This document shows positions 10,424 to 20,817 of a stretch of DNA of 64,000 nucleotides, one piece after another. Within the stretch, counting starts at the first letter, position 1. Each line of letters starts with the position of its first letter. The notes under the pieces were generated by a model, which did not search any database, had not been told where the DNA came from, and was given only the letters and a program-made list of their open reading frames with translations. Made by a program: the position numbers and the translations under genes. Source of the DNA: Fulvivirga maritima. Lineage in GTDB: Bacteria; Bacteroidota; Bacteroidia; Cytophagales; Cyclobacteriaceae. The DNA is taken from contig NZ_CP089980.1 of the NCBI RefSeq assembly GCF_021389955.1, positions 5,513,001 to 5,577,000 on the forward strand. Reading direction: 5' to 3'.

Positions 10424-13400
10424 TTATGAAGGCTCTTTTTGTAAAAAATCTCTTGGGGTCTGTCCATAATACTGTTTAAACCTGCGAGTGAAATAGGTAG
10501 GACTAGAAAAACCAGTTCTATATGCAGCCTCTGAAACATTACAACCAGAATCCGCCATTAACTTCAGAGCCTCCTTCAGCCTTACAGTATTAATAAACTC
10601 CGTAGCAGAATTACCCGTTATTTTCTTCAATTTAATATGTAACATTGAGCGGCTCAGCCCTATTTCATTCATCAGAAAGCTAACATCTAAAGAAGGCTTA
10701 TCAATATTCTCTTTAATAATGTCAGTAAGCTTATTTATAAATTCTTTGTCGGCATCTGAATGGGTCAGTTCAGTCACAGGCATCAGTGCGTCTACTTTAA
10801 ACCTTTTGATCAGGTTTCTTCTGGTATTTAAGGCGTTGAAAATATTATATTCGAGAATATGAGCCATAAAAGGCTTTTCAATATAATAATCAGCCCCTGT
10901 TTTCATGCCTTCAAAAGTATTTTCGGGTCCTCCTTTAGCGGTAAGCAACATCACGGGTATATGAGAGGTCTCAATATTACTTTTCACCTTACTGGTAAAT
11001 TCAAGACCATTCATAAGCGGCATCATTACGTCACTCACAATAAGATCTATCTGCTGATCTTCCAGCACTTTTAAACCTTCCAATCCATTACCAGCCTTAA
11101 ACACCTGATAATGTTCACTTAGCGTGCCCGAAATAAACTCTATAAGCTCTAGGTTATCTTCTACTACCAATATAGCCGGCCTCTTATCTTCCTCCTGTCC
11201 TGCTTCTTCATTTTCGTCATCGATAATAGCTGGAGTAAGCACTAAAGGTTCATGCTGTAAGTCTGGAACATACTCAGAAGTACGTCTTTCATCTTCAGAA
11301 TAAGATTCCATATTTACAGGAATCTGCACTTTAAACACCGTACCTATATTTGGAGTACTTTTCACTTTGATAACTCCTTTATGCAGCTCCACCAGACTTT
11401 GAACGAAAGCCAGACCAATACCAGAGCCAAAGTATTTCTTCACATCCACATCATTTTTCTCTGATTGGTAAAAGCGATCGAAAATGCGGCTTACTACGCG
11501 CTGTTCCATACCTCTGCCGGTATCCTTTACCTTAATGGTGAGCCTGTTTTCTTTTACCTCCGCACTTACCGTAATGGTTCCGTTTTGATCGGTAAACTTA
11601 AAGGCATTAGAAATCAAATTGATGAGCACCTTCTCTACCTTAGATTGGTCAAACCATATTTCCTGATTAGCATTTTTGTAATCAAAATTTAAGGTAAGCT
11701 TATTCTCCTTAGCGGTATTTTTAAAAGATTGCTCCAGGTTATCCATAAGATCACTGATGCGCGCTTTGCTCACTTTCAACGCTGCATTTCCGCTTTCTAT
11801 TTTCCTGAATTCTAACAACTGGTTAAGCAATTTCAACAGCCTTCTTGCATTTAAATCAATGGCAGAGAGCCGCTTTTTTACCGTTGGACTCACTTTAGCA
11901 TCAGAAAGCAATTTAGAAAGTGGCCCAATAATGAGCGTCAATGGTGTTCTGAGTTCATGAGATATATTGGTGAAAAACTCCAATTTCACCTGATTAAGCT
12001 CTACTGCATGCATACGCTCTTTCCGCTCAATCTCCACCATGGTTTTCGATTTTTGAATGCGTGCACCAACCCAATATATGATTACAAAAACAGTAAGAAT
12101 AATGAACGCATAAAGCGCATATCCCCATCCGGACATCCAAAAGGGAGGTTTTACCACTATTTTAATCTCTGTAACCGGGCTGTCCCAATTAACATTATTG
12201 AGTGATGCTTTTACCTTGAAAGTATATTCTCCAGGGCTCAGGTTAGTATAAGAAGCAAAATTACGACTGCCGGCATAGTTGTAACCACTCTCGAAACCTT
12301 CCAAATAATAAGCATAATGGCCTTTTCCCTTATTGGCATAATTCCTCACGGAGAATTCTAAAGTGAATACATTCTGTTCATATTCCAGCTCTATCTTGTC
12401 AGTAAGGTTAATAGACTCATCTAAAGGTGAATTTTCAGTTCCTGGGCGAACAGATTCATTAAACAGTTCAAAATCAGTGAATGCTACCCTTCCAGGACAC
12501 TCATTGAGCAAACCACTTTTCTCTTCATCAAAGTATATAAGACCCTGATTACTACCAAAATAAATAATTCCCTTACTGTCTTTGAATGCAGCTCTATAGT
12601 TAAACTGACTAAAAGGAACCCCTGAATCATTATTAAACACAGTGGACGTAGAATCTTCCAGGTTCAGCCGAATCAGCCCTTGATCAGTACTCGCCCAAAA
12701 ATGGCCATCAGCCCCTTCTTGCAAACCGTAAAACCAAGTGCCAACAAAATCATTATGTTTATTGAAGCGATAGACCTTATCAGCCTCCTCAGAATAGCAA
12801 TAAAGACCTGAAAAACTGTCCCCAATCCATAACCGGCCTTTAGAATCACTTTTTACGAAGTTGATGCCTTTTAAATCTATTTTCTCTAACTTCTTAACTA
12901 CTTTTTTCTTCGAATTATAGCTATAAATGGCTTCTCGGGTAGAGAACCATACCAGATCCTTAGTTAAGGCTATGCTTTCGACTACCAGACCTTCAAATAC
13001 ATCCTCAAAGAATGGCATCAGGTTATCTGTTGAACGCTGATAGACATTTATACCATTACTGGTAGCTATAAATATTGAATCTCCTTTATTCTGAAGATCA
13101 TATATATTATTGGCCATCAGCGCACTATTAGTCTTATTGATATAGTCAAAATGCCCTGTTTCGGTGTTGAGAATATTAATACCTCCGGTATAAGTGGCTA
13201 TCCAAAGCTCGTGTTTACTGGCGAAATACAAATCATGAACATTACCATAGCTTAAACCATGATGTGCTCCATTGTCAATAGGATAGTTCTTTATTCTTCC
13301 CGTGCGCTTATTAAGCATGTTAAGTCCCATATCTTCCAAGCCGATCCAAATATTGCCCTGATCATCTTCGGTTAGAGAGCTAACTGCATTCCCCCTCAGG

Positions 13401-14452
13401 CAGAGGTCACAGATACCGGCTGGCAGCATGTTAAAAAAGCTACTCCCAGAGTTCCATAGATTGATACCACTAAAGTAGGTACCCAGCCATATGTTATCAG
13501 ACCGATCTTTAAATGCGGTGTAGATAGGGTTAGAACTTAAGCCATCAGTTTCTTTGAGATCATGCTTATAGTAGGCAAAAATCTGCTTTTCAGGAGTCCA
13601 TAGACAAAGACCTCCTTCGGTACCAATCCATAGGCGTCCTTGTGCATCTTCCTGCAGGCAGTGCACCATGTTATGAGGCAGATGCAATCCGTTTTCAGCA
13701 TTACTAGAGAAGAACTCGAGGCTGTGGGTATCCAGATCTATGCGGCATAACCCATTTTGGTGGCAACCCACCCAAAGGTTATTATAGTTATCAAAATAAA
13801 AGGCCGCTATATCTTCCTCAAAGGGCAAGTTGTAATAAGACACGCCTGCCTTTTCGGCTATTACAATATCAGAATGATCTCCCGCTATCGCTAACTTACC
13901 TCCTTTTGATACTACTCTGGTAGCTGAGATTTTACTCATATCCAGATCAGGGAAATAATTAGATAGCTGAATAAGCTCATCTCCTTGTTCCTTTAAGTGA
14001 AATACCTGCTGCTCTTTGAGCACCCAGAAGCCGTTATCTACTGCAGGAATCACTTCATCAAAGCCTCCAAATTTATTGAAGGCTTCATAAGGGCTGAACA
14101 CCTCGCTTTCCTGATTGAAATAGTAATATTGGTTATCCATTCCTTTGCATACCACCACAGAATCTGAGGTAGTAATCAAGGCACTTGTTCTGAGATTAAA
14201 CTCTACTCCATCAGCAGTATAAGCGGGGAAGGTTTTAAAATTATAACCATCAAAACGGCATACATTCTCACGGTTAGCCAACCAGATGAAGCCATACTTA
14301 TCCTGAACTATGTCTTTAACATAGGAAGATGGCAGCCCCTCCTGCGATGAATAATGAACAAATTTAAGATCAGGCTGCCGCCCCTGAGCCAGGCCTAACC
14401 TGCTCAGGGAAAGCATAATAACTATGCTGCAAATTATAACATGAGTCTTCAA
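10424..14452 (-). CDS. Hybrid two-component system sensor/regulator (HTCS) for glycan utilisation
   Basis: The 1342-residue one-protein regulator has these parts in order: signal peptide (to about residue 24), periplasmic two-propeller sensor made of Reg_prop repeats (about 30-680, motifs like GRLWIGT and NIWLGT), Y_Y_Y domain (about 700-770), one membrane helix (775-797), HisKA with His832 (SHELRTP), ATPase domain with N box (NLISNAF), DTGRGM and GSGIGLA, receiver domain with Asp1141 (VSDVMMP), and a C-terminal AraC helix-turn-helix (about 1235-1340, GFSSPTYFTRRF). Such proteins bind oligosaccharides in the periplasm and activate adjacent utilisation loci. The chosen start is TTG (14452), because the next ATG would remove most of the signal peptide. 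It probably controls the glycosidases at 1-9951; no susCD pair is in view. Confidence 0.93.
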   Translation of the reverse strand: MKTHVIICSIVIMLSLSRLGLAQGRQPDLKFVHYSSQEGLPSSYVKDIVQDKYGFIWLANRENVCRFDGYNFKTFPAYTADGVEFNLRTSALITTSDSVVVCKGMDNQYYYFNQESEVFSPYEAFNKFGGFDEVIPAVDNGFWVLKEQQVFHLKEQGDELIQLSNYFPDLDMSKISATRVVSKGGKLAIAGDHSDIVIAEKAGVSYYNLPFEEDIAAFYFDNYNNLWVGCHQNGLCRIDLDTHSLEFFSSNAENGLHLPHNMVHCLQEDAQGRLWIGTEGGLCLWTPEKQIFAYYKHDLKETDGLSSNPIYTAFKDRSDNIWLGTYFSGINLWNSGSSFFNMLPAGICDLCLRGNAVSSLTEDDQGNIWIGLEDMGLNMLNKRTGRIKNYPIDNGAHHGLSYGNVHDLYFASKHELWIATYTGGINILNTETGHFDYINKTNSALMANNIYDLQNKGDSIFIATSNGINVYQRSTDNLMPFFEDVFEGLVVESIALTKDLVWFSTREAIYSYNSKKKVVKKLEKIDLKGINFVKSDSKGRLWIGDSFSGLYCYSEEADKVYRFNKHNDFVGTWFYGLQEGADGHFWASTDQGLIRLNLEDSTSTVFNNDSGVPFSQFNYRAAFKDSKGIIYFGSNQGLIYFDEEKSGLLNECPGRVAFTDFELFNESVRPGTENSPLDESINLTDKIELEYEQNVFTLEFSVRNYANKGKGHYAYYLEGFESGYNYAGSRNFASYTNLSPGEYTFKVKASLNNVNWDSPVTEIKIVVKPPFWMSGWGYALYAFIILTVFVIIYWVGARIQKSKTMVEIERKERMHAVELNQVKLEFFTNISHELRTPLTLIIGPLSKLLSDAKVSPTVKKRLSAIDLNARRLLKLLNQLLEFRKIESGNAALKVSKARISDLMDNLEQSFKNTAKENKLTLNFDYKNANQEIWFDQSKVEKVLINLISNAFKFTDQNGTITVSAEVKENRLTIKVKDTGRGMEQRVVSRIFDRFYQSEKNDVDVKKYFGSGIGLAFVQSLVELHKGVIKVKSTPNIGTVFKVQIPVNMESYSEDERRTSEYVPDLQHEPLVLTPAIIDDENEEAGQEEDKRPAILVVEDNLELIEFISGTLSEHYQVFKAGNGLEGLKVLEDQQIDLIVSDVMMPLMNGLEFTSKVKSNIETSHIPVMLLTAKGGPENTFEGMKTGADYYIEKPFMAHILEYNIFNALNTRRNLIKRFKVDALMPVTELTHSDADKEFINKLTDIIKENIDKPSLDVSFLMNEIGLSRSMLHIKLKKITGNSATEFINTVRLKEALKLMADSGCNVSEAAYRTGFSSPTYFTRRFKQYYGQTPRDFLQKEPS

Positions 14453-14497
14453 GTTATTATTTAGGTTTAATCGTCTCTTAAATATTAAAATATCTTA

Positions 14498-16210
14498 TTA
14501 TCTAAAATCAGTGGAGAACTTCCATTTGGTTTTGAAGTTTTTGTCCAGCTTCTTCTTCATCAAAATAGATCTCAATATTTCTATAGGCATATTGCCTTCT
14601 TTCATTACAGCGTCATGATATTGCTTTTCTGTCCAGCCCTGAGCGGTTAACTCTTTTTGCAAGGCGAAAAACTGAAGACCACCAATCATATAGGCCACTT
14701 GATACAAGGGATCATATCCTCCTACAAACGAACGTCTTACCTCAGCTTCAGCGTTAGCATACTCATGCCCCACTCTGTCTACCAACATATCAATACACTC
14801 TTGTGGAGTCATTTTATTGAGATGGTAGCTTAAAGAGAAAATGATTCTTGCACAGCGGTGCATTCTCCAGAAGAGCATACCAATTTTTTCTTCTGGTGTA
14901 TCAGGAAATTGCTTATTCCACAGGTTAATCTCCCAGTAAAGTGACCATCCTTCTGTCCAGAAAGGGGTCCAGAATATTCGGCGATAAGGCTTGTATCTTT
15001 GGTTCATATACTGCTGCATGTGGTGACCAGGTATAAGTTCATGATGCACAGTAGCACTAGAGAAATTAGGGTTATTGCCCCTCATACTCATCATTTTATC
15101 TTCATGAGACATGGTGTTAGTAGGATATGAAATACTTATTACTTCCCCACCTGTGAAAAATGGATTCACTTTTTGTCTTTCAGGAGTCATCATAATCATT
15201 CTCCAGGTCTCTTTAGCCATTTCAGGAACGGTGATGAGGTCATTATTTTCTACAAAAGCAGTAGCTTCCCAAGCCAGAGAATCTATTAACTTAGGTTGTT
15301 CTGCTGGTGGCACATAAGTGTTTTTCACATATTCCAAAGCCGCTTTCCAGTCTTTACCAAAGCCTAGCTCTTTTGATGCCTTCAACATTTCTGCCTCACA
15401 GTATTGAAACTGTTCTTCCGCCGCTTTGATGAGCTCCTCAGGACCGTAAGGGATCATTGAAAAGCTCAGACTTTTACGTATCGCCTTCTCTCCTATGGGC
15501 TTACCTATAATACCACTGCCATCATCTTTTATGCTGGTTGTATTATAATTCTCTTTTAAAAACTCACTGTAAGTGCCCAGGGCTATCTCTAATGTTTTAT
15601 AAGGCTCTTCCATCCACCAGGTAAATTGCGGATCATAGGCATAATAAAAATGATAGGCCTCATCTAATGATCTCTTTAAAGATTCCACAGCATCAGAAGC
15701 CTTCTGAGCTACCAACCAGTTTTCAAATGGTTCCTTTTTTAATGATTCTTCCTCAGTCTTTAACTTCTCAGCAATAGAAGCAAATGAAGCGGCCAGCTTT
15801 TTATATTCAGGCACAGCTCCGTGTCTGCGAGATTTAACAAATGCATATAAAGGCTCTGCTACCTCTAACACCTGACTGATTTCATCAAACTTATCATGCT
15901 CGATATTTAGAAAATACAGCCTTTTTTCTACCAGATTTTTGAGTAATACATAATCTGCCTGACCTTGGGCTGACATGGCATCAAAATCCATATCACTGAT
16001 GCTCTTGTTCCAGCTATCATAAAGCTTGGTCATGCGCTCATAATACTCTGTACTCTCATGTATATTATAGGTTCTGCTCAGTGCTCTTTCATCTGCTTCA
16101 AACTGAGCAATGGGTTCGTACATTTCACTTCCCTGCGCATAAGAAGCCGAAATAGTAATACACTGCAAAAGCACAAACACCAAGAAACAAGAATGTATAT
16201 TCTTTCTCAT
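14498..16210 (-). CDS. Secreted DUF885 family putative metallopeptidase
   Basis: The protein has 570 residues and an N-terminal signal peptide (ending SASYAQ). The sequence HHELIPGHH around residue 390, with a downstream Glu in TEGWSLYWE, is the signature of the DUF885 family, whose members are thought to be zinc-dependent peptidases. It lies 16 bases downstream of the large secreted protein at 16227 and 45 bases upstream of the regulator, so it belongs to the same transcript as one or both. A peptidase here is another sign that the locus deals with protein-linked glycans. The substrate is unknown. Confidence 0.75.
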   Translation of the reverse strand: MRKNIHSCFLVFVLLQCITISASYAQGSEMYEPIAQFEADERALSRTYNIHESTEYYERMTKLYDSWNKSISDMDFDAMSAQGQADYVLLKNLVEKRLYFLNIEHDKFDEISQVLEVAEPLYAFVKSRRHGAVPEYKKLAASFASIAEKLKTEEESLKKEPFENWLVAQKASDAVESLKRSLDEAYHFYYAYDPQFTWWMEEPYKTLEIALGTYSEFLKENYNTTSIKDDGSGIIGKPIGEKAIRKSLSFSMIPYGPEELIKAAEEQFQYCEAEMLKASKELGFGKDWKAALEYVKNTYVPPAEQPKLIDSLAWEATAFVENNDLITVPEMAKETWRMIMMTPERQKVNPFFTGGEVISISYPTNTMSHEDKMMSMRGNNPNFSSATVHHELIPGHHMQQYMNQRYKPYRRIFWTPFWTEGWSLYWEINLWNKQFPDTPEEKIGMLFWRMHRCARIIFSLSYHLNKMTPQECIDMLVDRVGHEYANAEAEVRRSFVGGYDPLYQVAYMIGGLQFFALQKELTAQGWTEKQYHDAVMKEGNMPIEILRSILMKKKLDKNFKTKWKFSTDFR

Positions 16211-16226
16211 AAAGTTTTATATAGGT

Positions 16227-19001
16227 TTAATGTTGTATAATAATAGTCACCTGAGGTGATTGATCTCTCATTTCTATATTAGCATAGTAACTCCCCTCTT
16301 TTCCTTTATTAATCTTCACTTCTGCCCCATTTACTAAGCATTTAAATTTCAGATTCTGATAATTCTCTATGTACAATCGGTTAGTATGATCAGTACCTGA
16401 TCTGTTTTCAATTTCAAAGCTGATCTCCTTCTGGTCTTTACTTACCGTAATGGGTTGATTTTTGGCAAAACCATCCGTTTCCAGCCGAAGCTGTATTCTT
16501 TCTTGATCGGTAACTACAGCAAACTGAGCCCTCAGCCCATCTTGAGGTATGATATGAAAAGCCTTTTTCTTTCTGTCTAACTGCCCCCCATAAGCTATCC
16601 ACCCGAAGAGAGGATCTTCAGTAAGAATAGTGGCTGCCATTCTAAAAGCTGCTCCATTACCAAGATCAGCCTCACCATCATAATACCACGGTCCGCGATC
16701 CATTTCCTTTCTTATCCAGCTTGGGCCTCTTTTCACTGAAGTGAATGCCCAGCCCATAGCGCCGTCATTTTCTTTACCCGGAAACCAAAAGCCATAGTTA
16801 CTTGCCTCGGTACCGGTATTCATTAATGACCAGGGGCTTAAATAAGATGCATACCCAAGCTGTAGCCAGTCAGAAGGTTGTTCTGAAAAATGAATGCCAT
16901 AATCAAGCACAGACCAGCCGCCCATACGCGCCATATAACTGAGTGCATGATGATCAGAACTGCCATTGAAATCTGACCCGAGTAGAAAATATTTAGCTTC
17001 TAACCATCCTCTTACTGACAGGTTAGCATAATGCTGTCGATCCATAAAATCACGTGCTGCCTTTTTATTCACTTCCGGGTGAGACATCCATTTTTCAGCA
17101 GTTTTATCATACCAAAGGCGCTCATCAGATTGCATATCATGGGTAAATCCGTATTTGGCAAAAGCATAGCTAGACTCAAAAGCGGTCCTATCAAAAGAAT
17201 ATTCAGAACCATAAGGATAGGGATCATCATAGATAAAGTATTTTACCTTTTTCTCATATTCATTTCTTAGCCAATCAGCATCCTTTTGCCTGCCTTCTTC
17301 TTCAAGATATGCTATCAGGTTTTCAATCACCAACTCGTTATAGCACCCTTGCTTATAGGTCTCATAATACTCTCCGAAAATCTCATAAGGGTAAGTAAAA
17401 TAGGCTTTCGCTGTTTGGCAGGCTCTTTCCAGATACCCTTCAGCATCCAGGTAATGTACCTTTTCAGGATATAGCTTAGCCACCTGATACATGTGATAGT
17501 AAAGCATCACAATATGAGGATAGTCATATGATCTCCAAATCTGCATCCGATCCAGCTGGCGACTACGCGTGCCCGCTCTGGCCAGAGGATCTCTGGCTAC
17601 CTTCCAATTAGGCACTCCATATATTCCATAAGGATAAGGATCATCTTTATCTGTACGTTGTAACTTATCCCACACGTAGTTCTCAAGGTAATATTCCACA
17701 GAAGCTATCTCTTCCTCATTAGGATAATAAACATTTTTGGCAGCCACATAAGGTGCCTTACATAAGCCAGGATCATCACTGGCAAGAACATAACCCCACC
17801 AGCCATCAAAGCCATCAGTATTATCCGGACCACGGAGTACGCCATGCTTCATATCATAAACGGAATATAGCCCGTTATACCATTTGGAAGAATCTCTATG
17901 CTGCTGAGAGTGAACAATAAAATCACTACGCTTTTTATATAAGGTTTCTAAAGGTTCGGTGACAAAGAATTCCAGATTCATATAATGATCACCGTTATAA
18001 TGCACAGTAATTAAATTCTCACCTAGTTTTTTAAAAATGGCTTTATAGATATGATGCCCTTTTTTTGTTTCCCGCACATATTCAATAGAAGTCTGCTCAG
18101 GAAATTCAGCTTGTAGTTTATCAATTTTGTTTTTAGTTCTCAGAGAAAAAAGCACTTCCATACCCGTAGGCACTGACATACCTGGTACTAATCTAATGTC
18201 AAAAAGGCCTTCATCATAAAGAACCTGCCTCATGTCATCCCAGTTTTTAGCCCAGCGGAACTTCACGCCGTAATGAACTTCTCTACTTTCGCGCTTAGCA
18301 CTATCTAAATGAATACTTGTATGAGGCTGCCTCCAAGTACCGCCTTCTATTTCTGAGGCTGATTTAAGTGAATGGATAAATACCTCATAATTGCCCTCAT
18401 GGCTTTCATAATATTCGAATTTTGTCCCCTTTTTAGGTAAAACCATGAGAAATGGACCTTTGCCAGAGGGCCTGGTGAAATAAATAAAAGAACCATGCCC
18501 TGATATAAAATGGTGTTTTGTGAAGCCTCTTTCAAAAACTTCTACCTGTCCTCCTCCTGCAGGTAACTTCCACGGTAGCTTTATAGATAAATCTCCTATT
18601 TCAATAGGAAATTGCATAGCTGCCTTCACCGTCACGTCCATATCAATAGCATTGGGTTGCAGTGAAAAGTGCTGCTCCATCACTACCGGCATTCCGGGTT
18701 GGTTATCTATAATGGTGGCAGTACTGTCTGTGGCTTCAAAAGTGGTATTATATTTATTGATAGAAAGCCATTCTCCTCCAGGCACCCTATACATTAGGTT
18801 TACTCTACCCCAATCTGACCGACCTACCACATTCGCCTCATAGCTATCGTCAGGATCTATTAGTGTAGGCATGCCTCTCATAGTTACAGTACCAGAAATG
18901 GACTGATTATTCAGCTCAGCGGCGATGGGAGATTGCGCCTTGATACTGAAGTAAACAAATAGAGATAACACCCCAAATGTTGCGGATACACTAAGTTTCA
19001 T
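16227..19001 (-). CDS. Large secreted DUF5695-like protein, probable glycan-active enzyme
   Basis: The protein has 924 residues and a signal peptide (ends SIKAQ). The first 300 residues are beta-rich. The middle (about 400-760) is helical, with many aromatic and acidic residues (DGFDGWWGYV, SDHHALSYM, NYGFWFPG), resembling (alpha/alpha)6-toroid glycosidases and lyases. I recognise it as DUF5695-like but with no proven activity. It is the first gene of the minus-strand run and faces the divergent transporter operon across 324 bases. Its place next to GH127/GH43/GH146 enzymes and the HTCS suggests a role in the same polysaccharide or glycoprotein breakdown. A polysaccharide lyase or an unclassified hydrolase are both possible. 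Confidence 0.6.
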   Translation of the reverse strand: MKLSVSATFGVLSLFVYFSIKAQSPIAAELNNQSISGTVTMRGMPTLIDPDDSYEANVVGRSDWGRVNLMYRVPGGEWLSINKYNTTFEATDSTATIIDNQPGMPVVMEQHFSLQPNAIDMDVTVKAAMQFPIEIGDLSIKLPWKLPAGGGQVEVFERGFTKHHFISGHGSFIYFTRPSGKGPFLMVLPKKGTKFEYYESHEGNYEVFIHSLKSASEIEGGTWRQPHTSIHLDSAKRESREVHYGVKFRWAKNWDDMRQVLYDEGLFDIRLVPGMSVPTGMEVLFSLRTKNKIDKLQAEFPEQTSIEYVRETKKGHHIYKAIFKKLGENLITVHYNGDHYMNLEFFVTEPLETLYKKRSDFIVHSQQHRDSSKWYNGLYSVYDMKHGVLRGPDNTDGFDGWWGYVLASDDPGLCKAPYVAAKNVYYPNEEEIASVEYYLENYVWDKLQRTDKDDPYPYGIYGVPNWKVARDPLARAGTRSRQLDRMQIWRSYDYPHIVMLYYHMYQVAKLYPEKVHYLDAEGYLERACQTAKAYFTYPYEIFGEYYETYKQGCYNELVIENLIAYLEEEGRQKDADWLRNEYEKKVKYFIYDDPYPYGSEYSFDRTAFESSYAFAKYGFTHDMQSDERLWYDKTAEKWMSHPEVNKKAARDFMDRQHYANLSVRGWLEAKYFLLGSDFNGSSDHHALSYMARMGGWSVLDYGIHFSEQPSDWLQLGYASYLSPWSLMNTGTEASNYGFWFPGKENDGAMGWAFTSVKRGPSWIRKEMDRGPWYYDGEADLGNGAAFRMAATILTEDPLFGWIAYGGQLDRKKKAFHIIPQDGLRAQFAVVTDQERIQLRLETDGFAKNQPITVSKDQKEISFEIENRSGTDHTNRLYIENYQNLKFKCLVNGAEVKINKGKEGSYYANIEMRDQSPQVTIIIQH

Positions 19002-19325
19002 AAAAGAGGTTCTATAAATATTCTGCTAATGAACATTAAATCTATAAAACATATTTCATATTAGCACTAACGAATCAAAATAAGGAAACGATCTGTCAAT
19101 ATAGTATCAAACAGAATATTATATGGCACACTTCAAATAATACAGTTTAAAATCGATAATAGGATATTTACTATAAAACCACACTTATAGAAGGAAACAA
19201 AGTTAAAATAATACCTATTCTGGCTAATATTCTCTCTGTTTGGCAGTTGGGTGCCATATATATTTGTGATTACACTCTTTATGCTGCATTGTGCAGTATC
19301 ACCATTGTCTACACTAAACCAAATT
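19002..19325. other. Divergent intergenic region (DUF5695-like gene / NSS transporter)
   Basis: This AT-rich region of 324 bases must hold both divergent promoters. An open frame continues upstream of the transporter ATG to a GTG at 19251, but those residues do not belong to the NSS family, so I treat the bases as 5' UTR. No repeat or operator symmetry stood out. Confidence 0.45.
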
Positions 19326-20807
19326 ATGAACAAAACATCCAACCAAAGATTTTCTTCAAAACTTGCATTTTTACTCAGTGTTTTAGGTATAGCCATAGGC
19401 ACAGGCAACATCTGGCGCTTTCCCAGAATTGTAGCACAAAACGGAACCACAGAAGGAGCCGGAGCATTCATTTTTGCCTGGATTATATTTCTATTCATGT
19501 GGAGTATACCACTTATAATAGGCGAATATGCCATTGGTAGAAAATTCCGATTAGGCCTTGTGGGTGCATTTAAAAACGCCACAGAAGGCAAGCTTACCTG
19601 GATGGGCGCTTTCATGGCTTTTGTAGCCACTGCCATCACCTTCTTCTATTCTGTAATAGTAGGCTGGTGTATTTACTACTTTATATACATGATCATAGAA
19701 CCTTTGCCACTAAACACCCAAAGTGCCATGCATATTTGGGATAGCTACCAAAATAGCGTTTGGCCTTTGGTAACACATGCTATTGCTTTAATAGTTGGTT
19801 GTTTAGCCATATGGAAAGGGGTTTCTTCTATAGAAAAGATTAATAAATTCCTTATTCCCAGCCTGTTAGTAATCATACTAGGTTGCCTGGTAAGAGCGCT
19901 TACCTTAGAGGGCGCCACTGAAGGCATTGCTTACCTGTTTACCCCTAACTGGTCACAGTTAACCTCTCCCAGAATATGGATAGAAGCCTTAACTCAAAAT
20001 GCGTGGGATACCGGCGCCGGCTGGGGCATGTTTCTCACCTATGCTGCTTATATGAATAAAAGCCAGGGAATAGTTAAAAATGCCTTTTTCACAGGGCTCG
20101 GAAACAATACCATTTCGCTACTATCAGCCATGATCATTTTCGGGACAGTATTCGCCATACTGAGTAATGAAGGCGGCATGAGCAGAGGGGAAGTACTCAA
20201 TATTGTAAAAACCAGTGGCCCGGCTTCTACCGGACTTACTTTTATATGGATGCCGCAGCTATTCGCTAAAATGTTTGGCGGGCCGGTTTTAGCTGTTCTA
20301 TTTTTTATGGGCTTAACCTTTGCAGGCTTTTCATCATTAATCGCTCAGCTAGAACTACCCACGCGTATAGTTATAGATTGCGGCGTTACACGTCCGAAAG
20401 CGCTTTTTATAGTAGGCGCTATCAGTTATGTACTAGGAATACCCTCAGCTATTAATCTGGATATTTTAACTAACCAGGACTTTGTTTGGGGTGTTGCTCT
20501 ATTGGTATCCGGCGTATTCTTTGCCATAGTGCTCATTGTTTATGGCCTTGATACTATTAGAAATGAAGAAAACCAATTTGCCAATTCTGATTGGTCTATC
20601 AATGTGATATGGAAGTATATCTTGAAATTTTTTATACCTGTAGCCGGTCTGGTACTCATTGTTTGGTTTCTGGCCGATGCCGCTCAGGTAGATCAGTGGT
20701 ATAACCCCCTTGAATCTTACAGCTTAATGACCTGCATTGTTCAATGGGTTTTAATCATTACAGCATTGTTTTTACTAAATAAAAAAATAAATAAGAAAGT
20801 TGTTTAA
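19326..20807 (+). CDS. Sodium-dependent amino acid transporter, NSS (SNF) family
   Basis: The protein has 493 residues from the ATG at 19326; the frame extends to a GTG at 19251, but family homology begins at the ATG. Membrane helix 1 carries the NSS signature GTGNIWRFP, whose backbone and side chains bind sodium and substrate, and about 11-12 hydrophobic helices follow. Bacterial members import amino acids together with sodium. Ten bases separate it from the M1 aminopeptidase, so the pair probably releases and takes up amino acids from peptides. The 11-helix bacterial type is likely. The substrate cannot be read from the sequence; a role in hydroxyproline or proline uptake is only a guess from context. 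Confidence 0.9.
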   Translation: MNKTSNQRFSSKLAFLLSVLGIAIGTGNIWRFPRIVAQNGTTEGAGAFIFAWIIFLFMWSIPLIIGEYAIGRKFRLGLVGAFKNATEGKLTWMGAFMAFVATAITFFYSVIVGWCIYYFIYMIIEPLPLNTQSAMHIWDSYQNSVWPLVTHAIALIVGCLAIWKGVSSIEKINKFLIPSLLVIILGCLVRALTLEGATEGIAYLFTPNWSQLTSPRIWIEALTQNAWDTGAGWGMFLTYAAYMNKSQGIVKNAFFTGLGNNTISLLSAMIIFGTVFAILSNEGGMSRGEVLNIVKTSGPASTGLTFIWMPQLFAKMFGGPVLAVLFFMGLTFAGFSSLIAQLELPTRIVIDCGVTRPKALFIVGAISYVLGIPSAINLDILTNQDFVWGVALLVSGVFFAIVLIVYGLDTIRNEENQFANSDWSINVIWKYILKFFIPVAGLVLIVWFLADAAQVDQWYNPLESYSLMTCIVQWVLIITALFLLNKKINKKVV

Positions 20808-20817
20808 CGTATTTTAC

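Noticed and set aside
19251-19325. Upstream extension of the NSS transporter
   Set aside because: It starts at GTG, and family similarity begins at the ATG at 19326 just before the first membrane helix.
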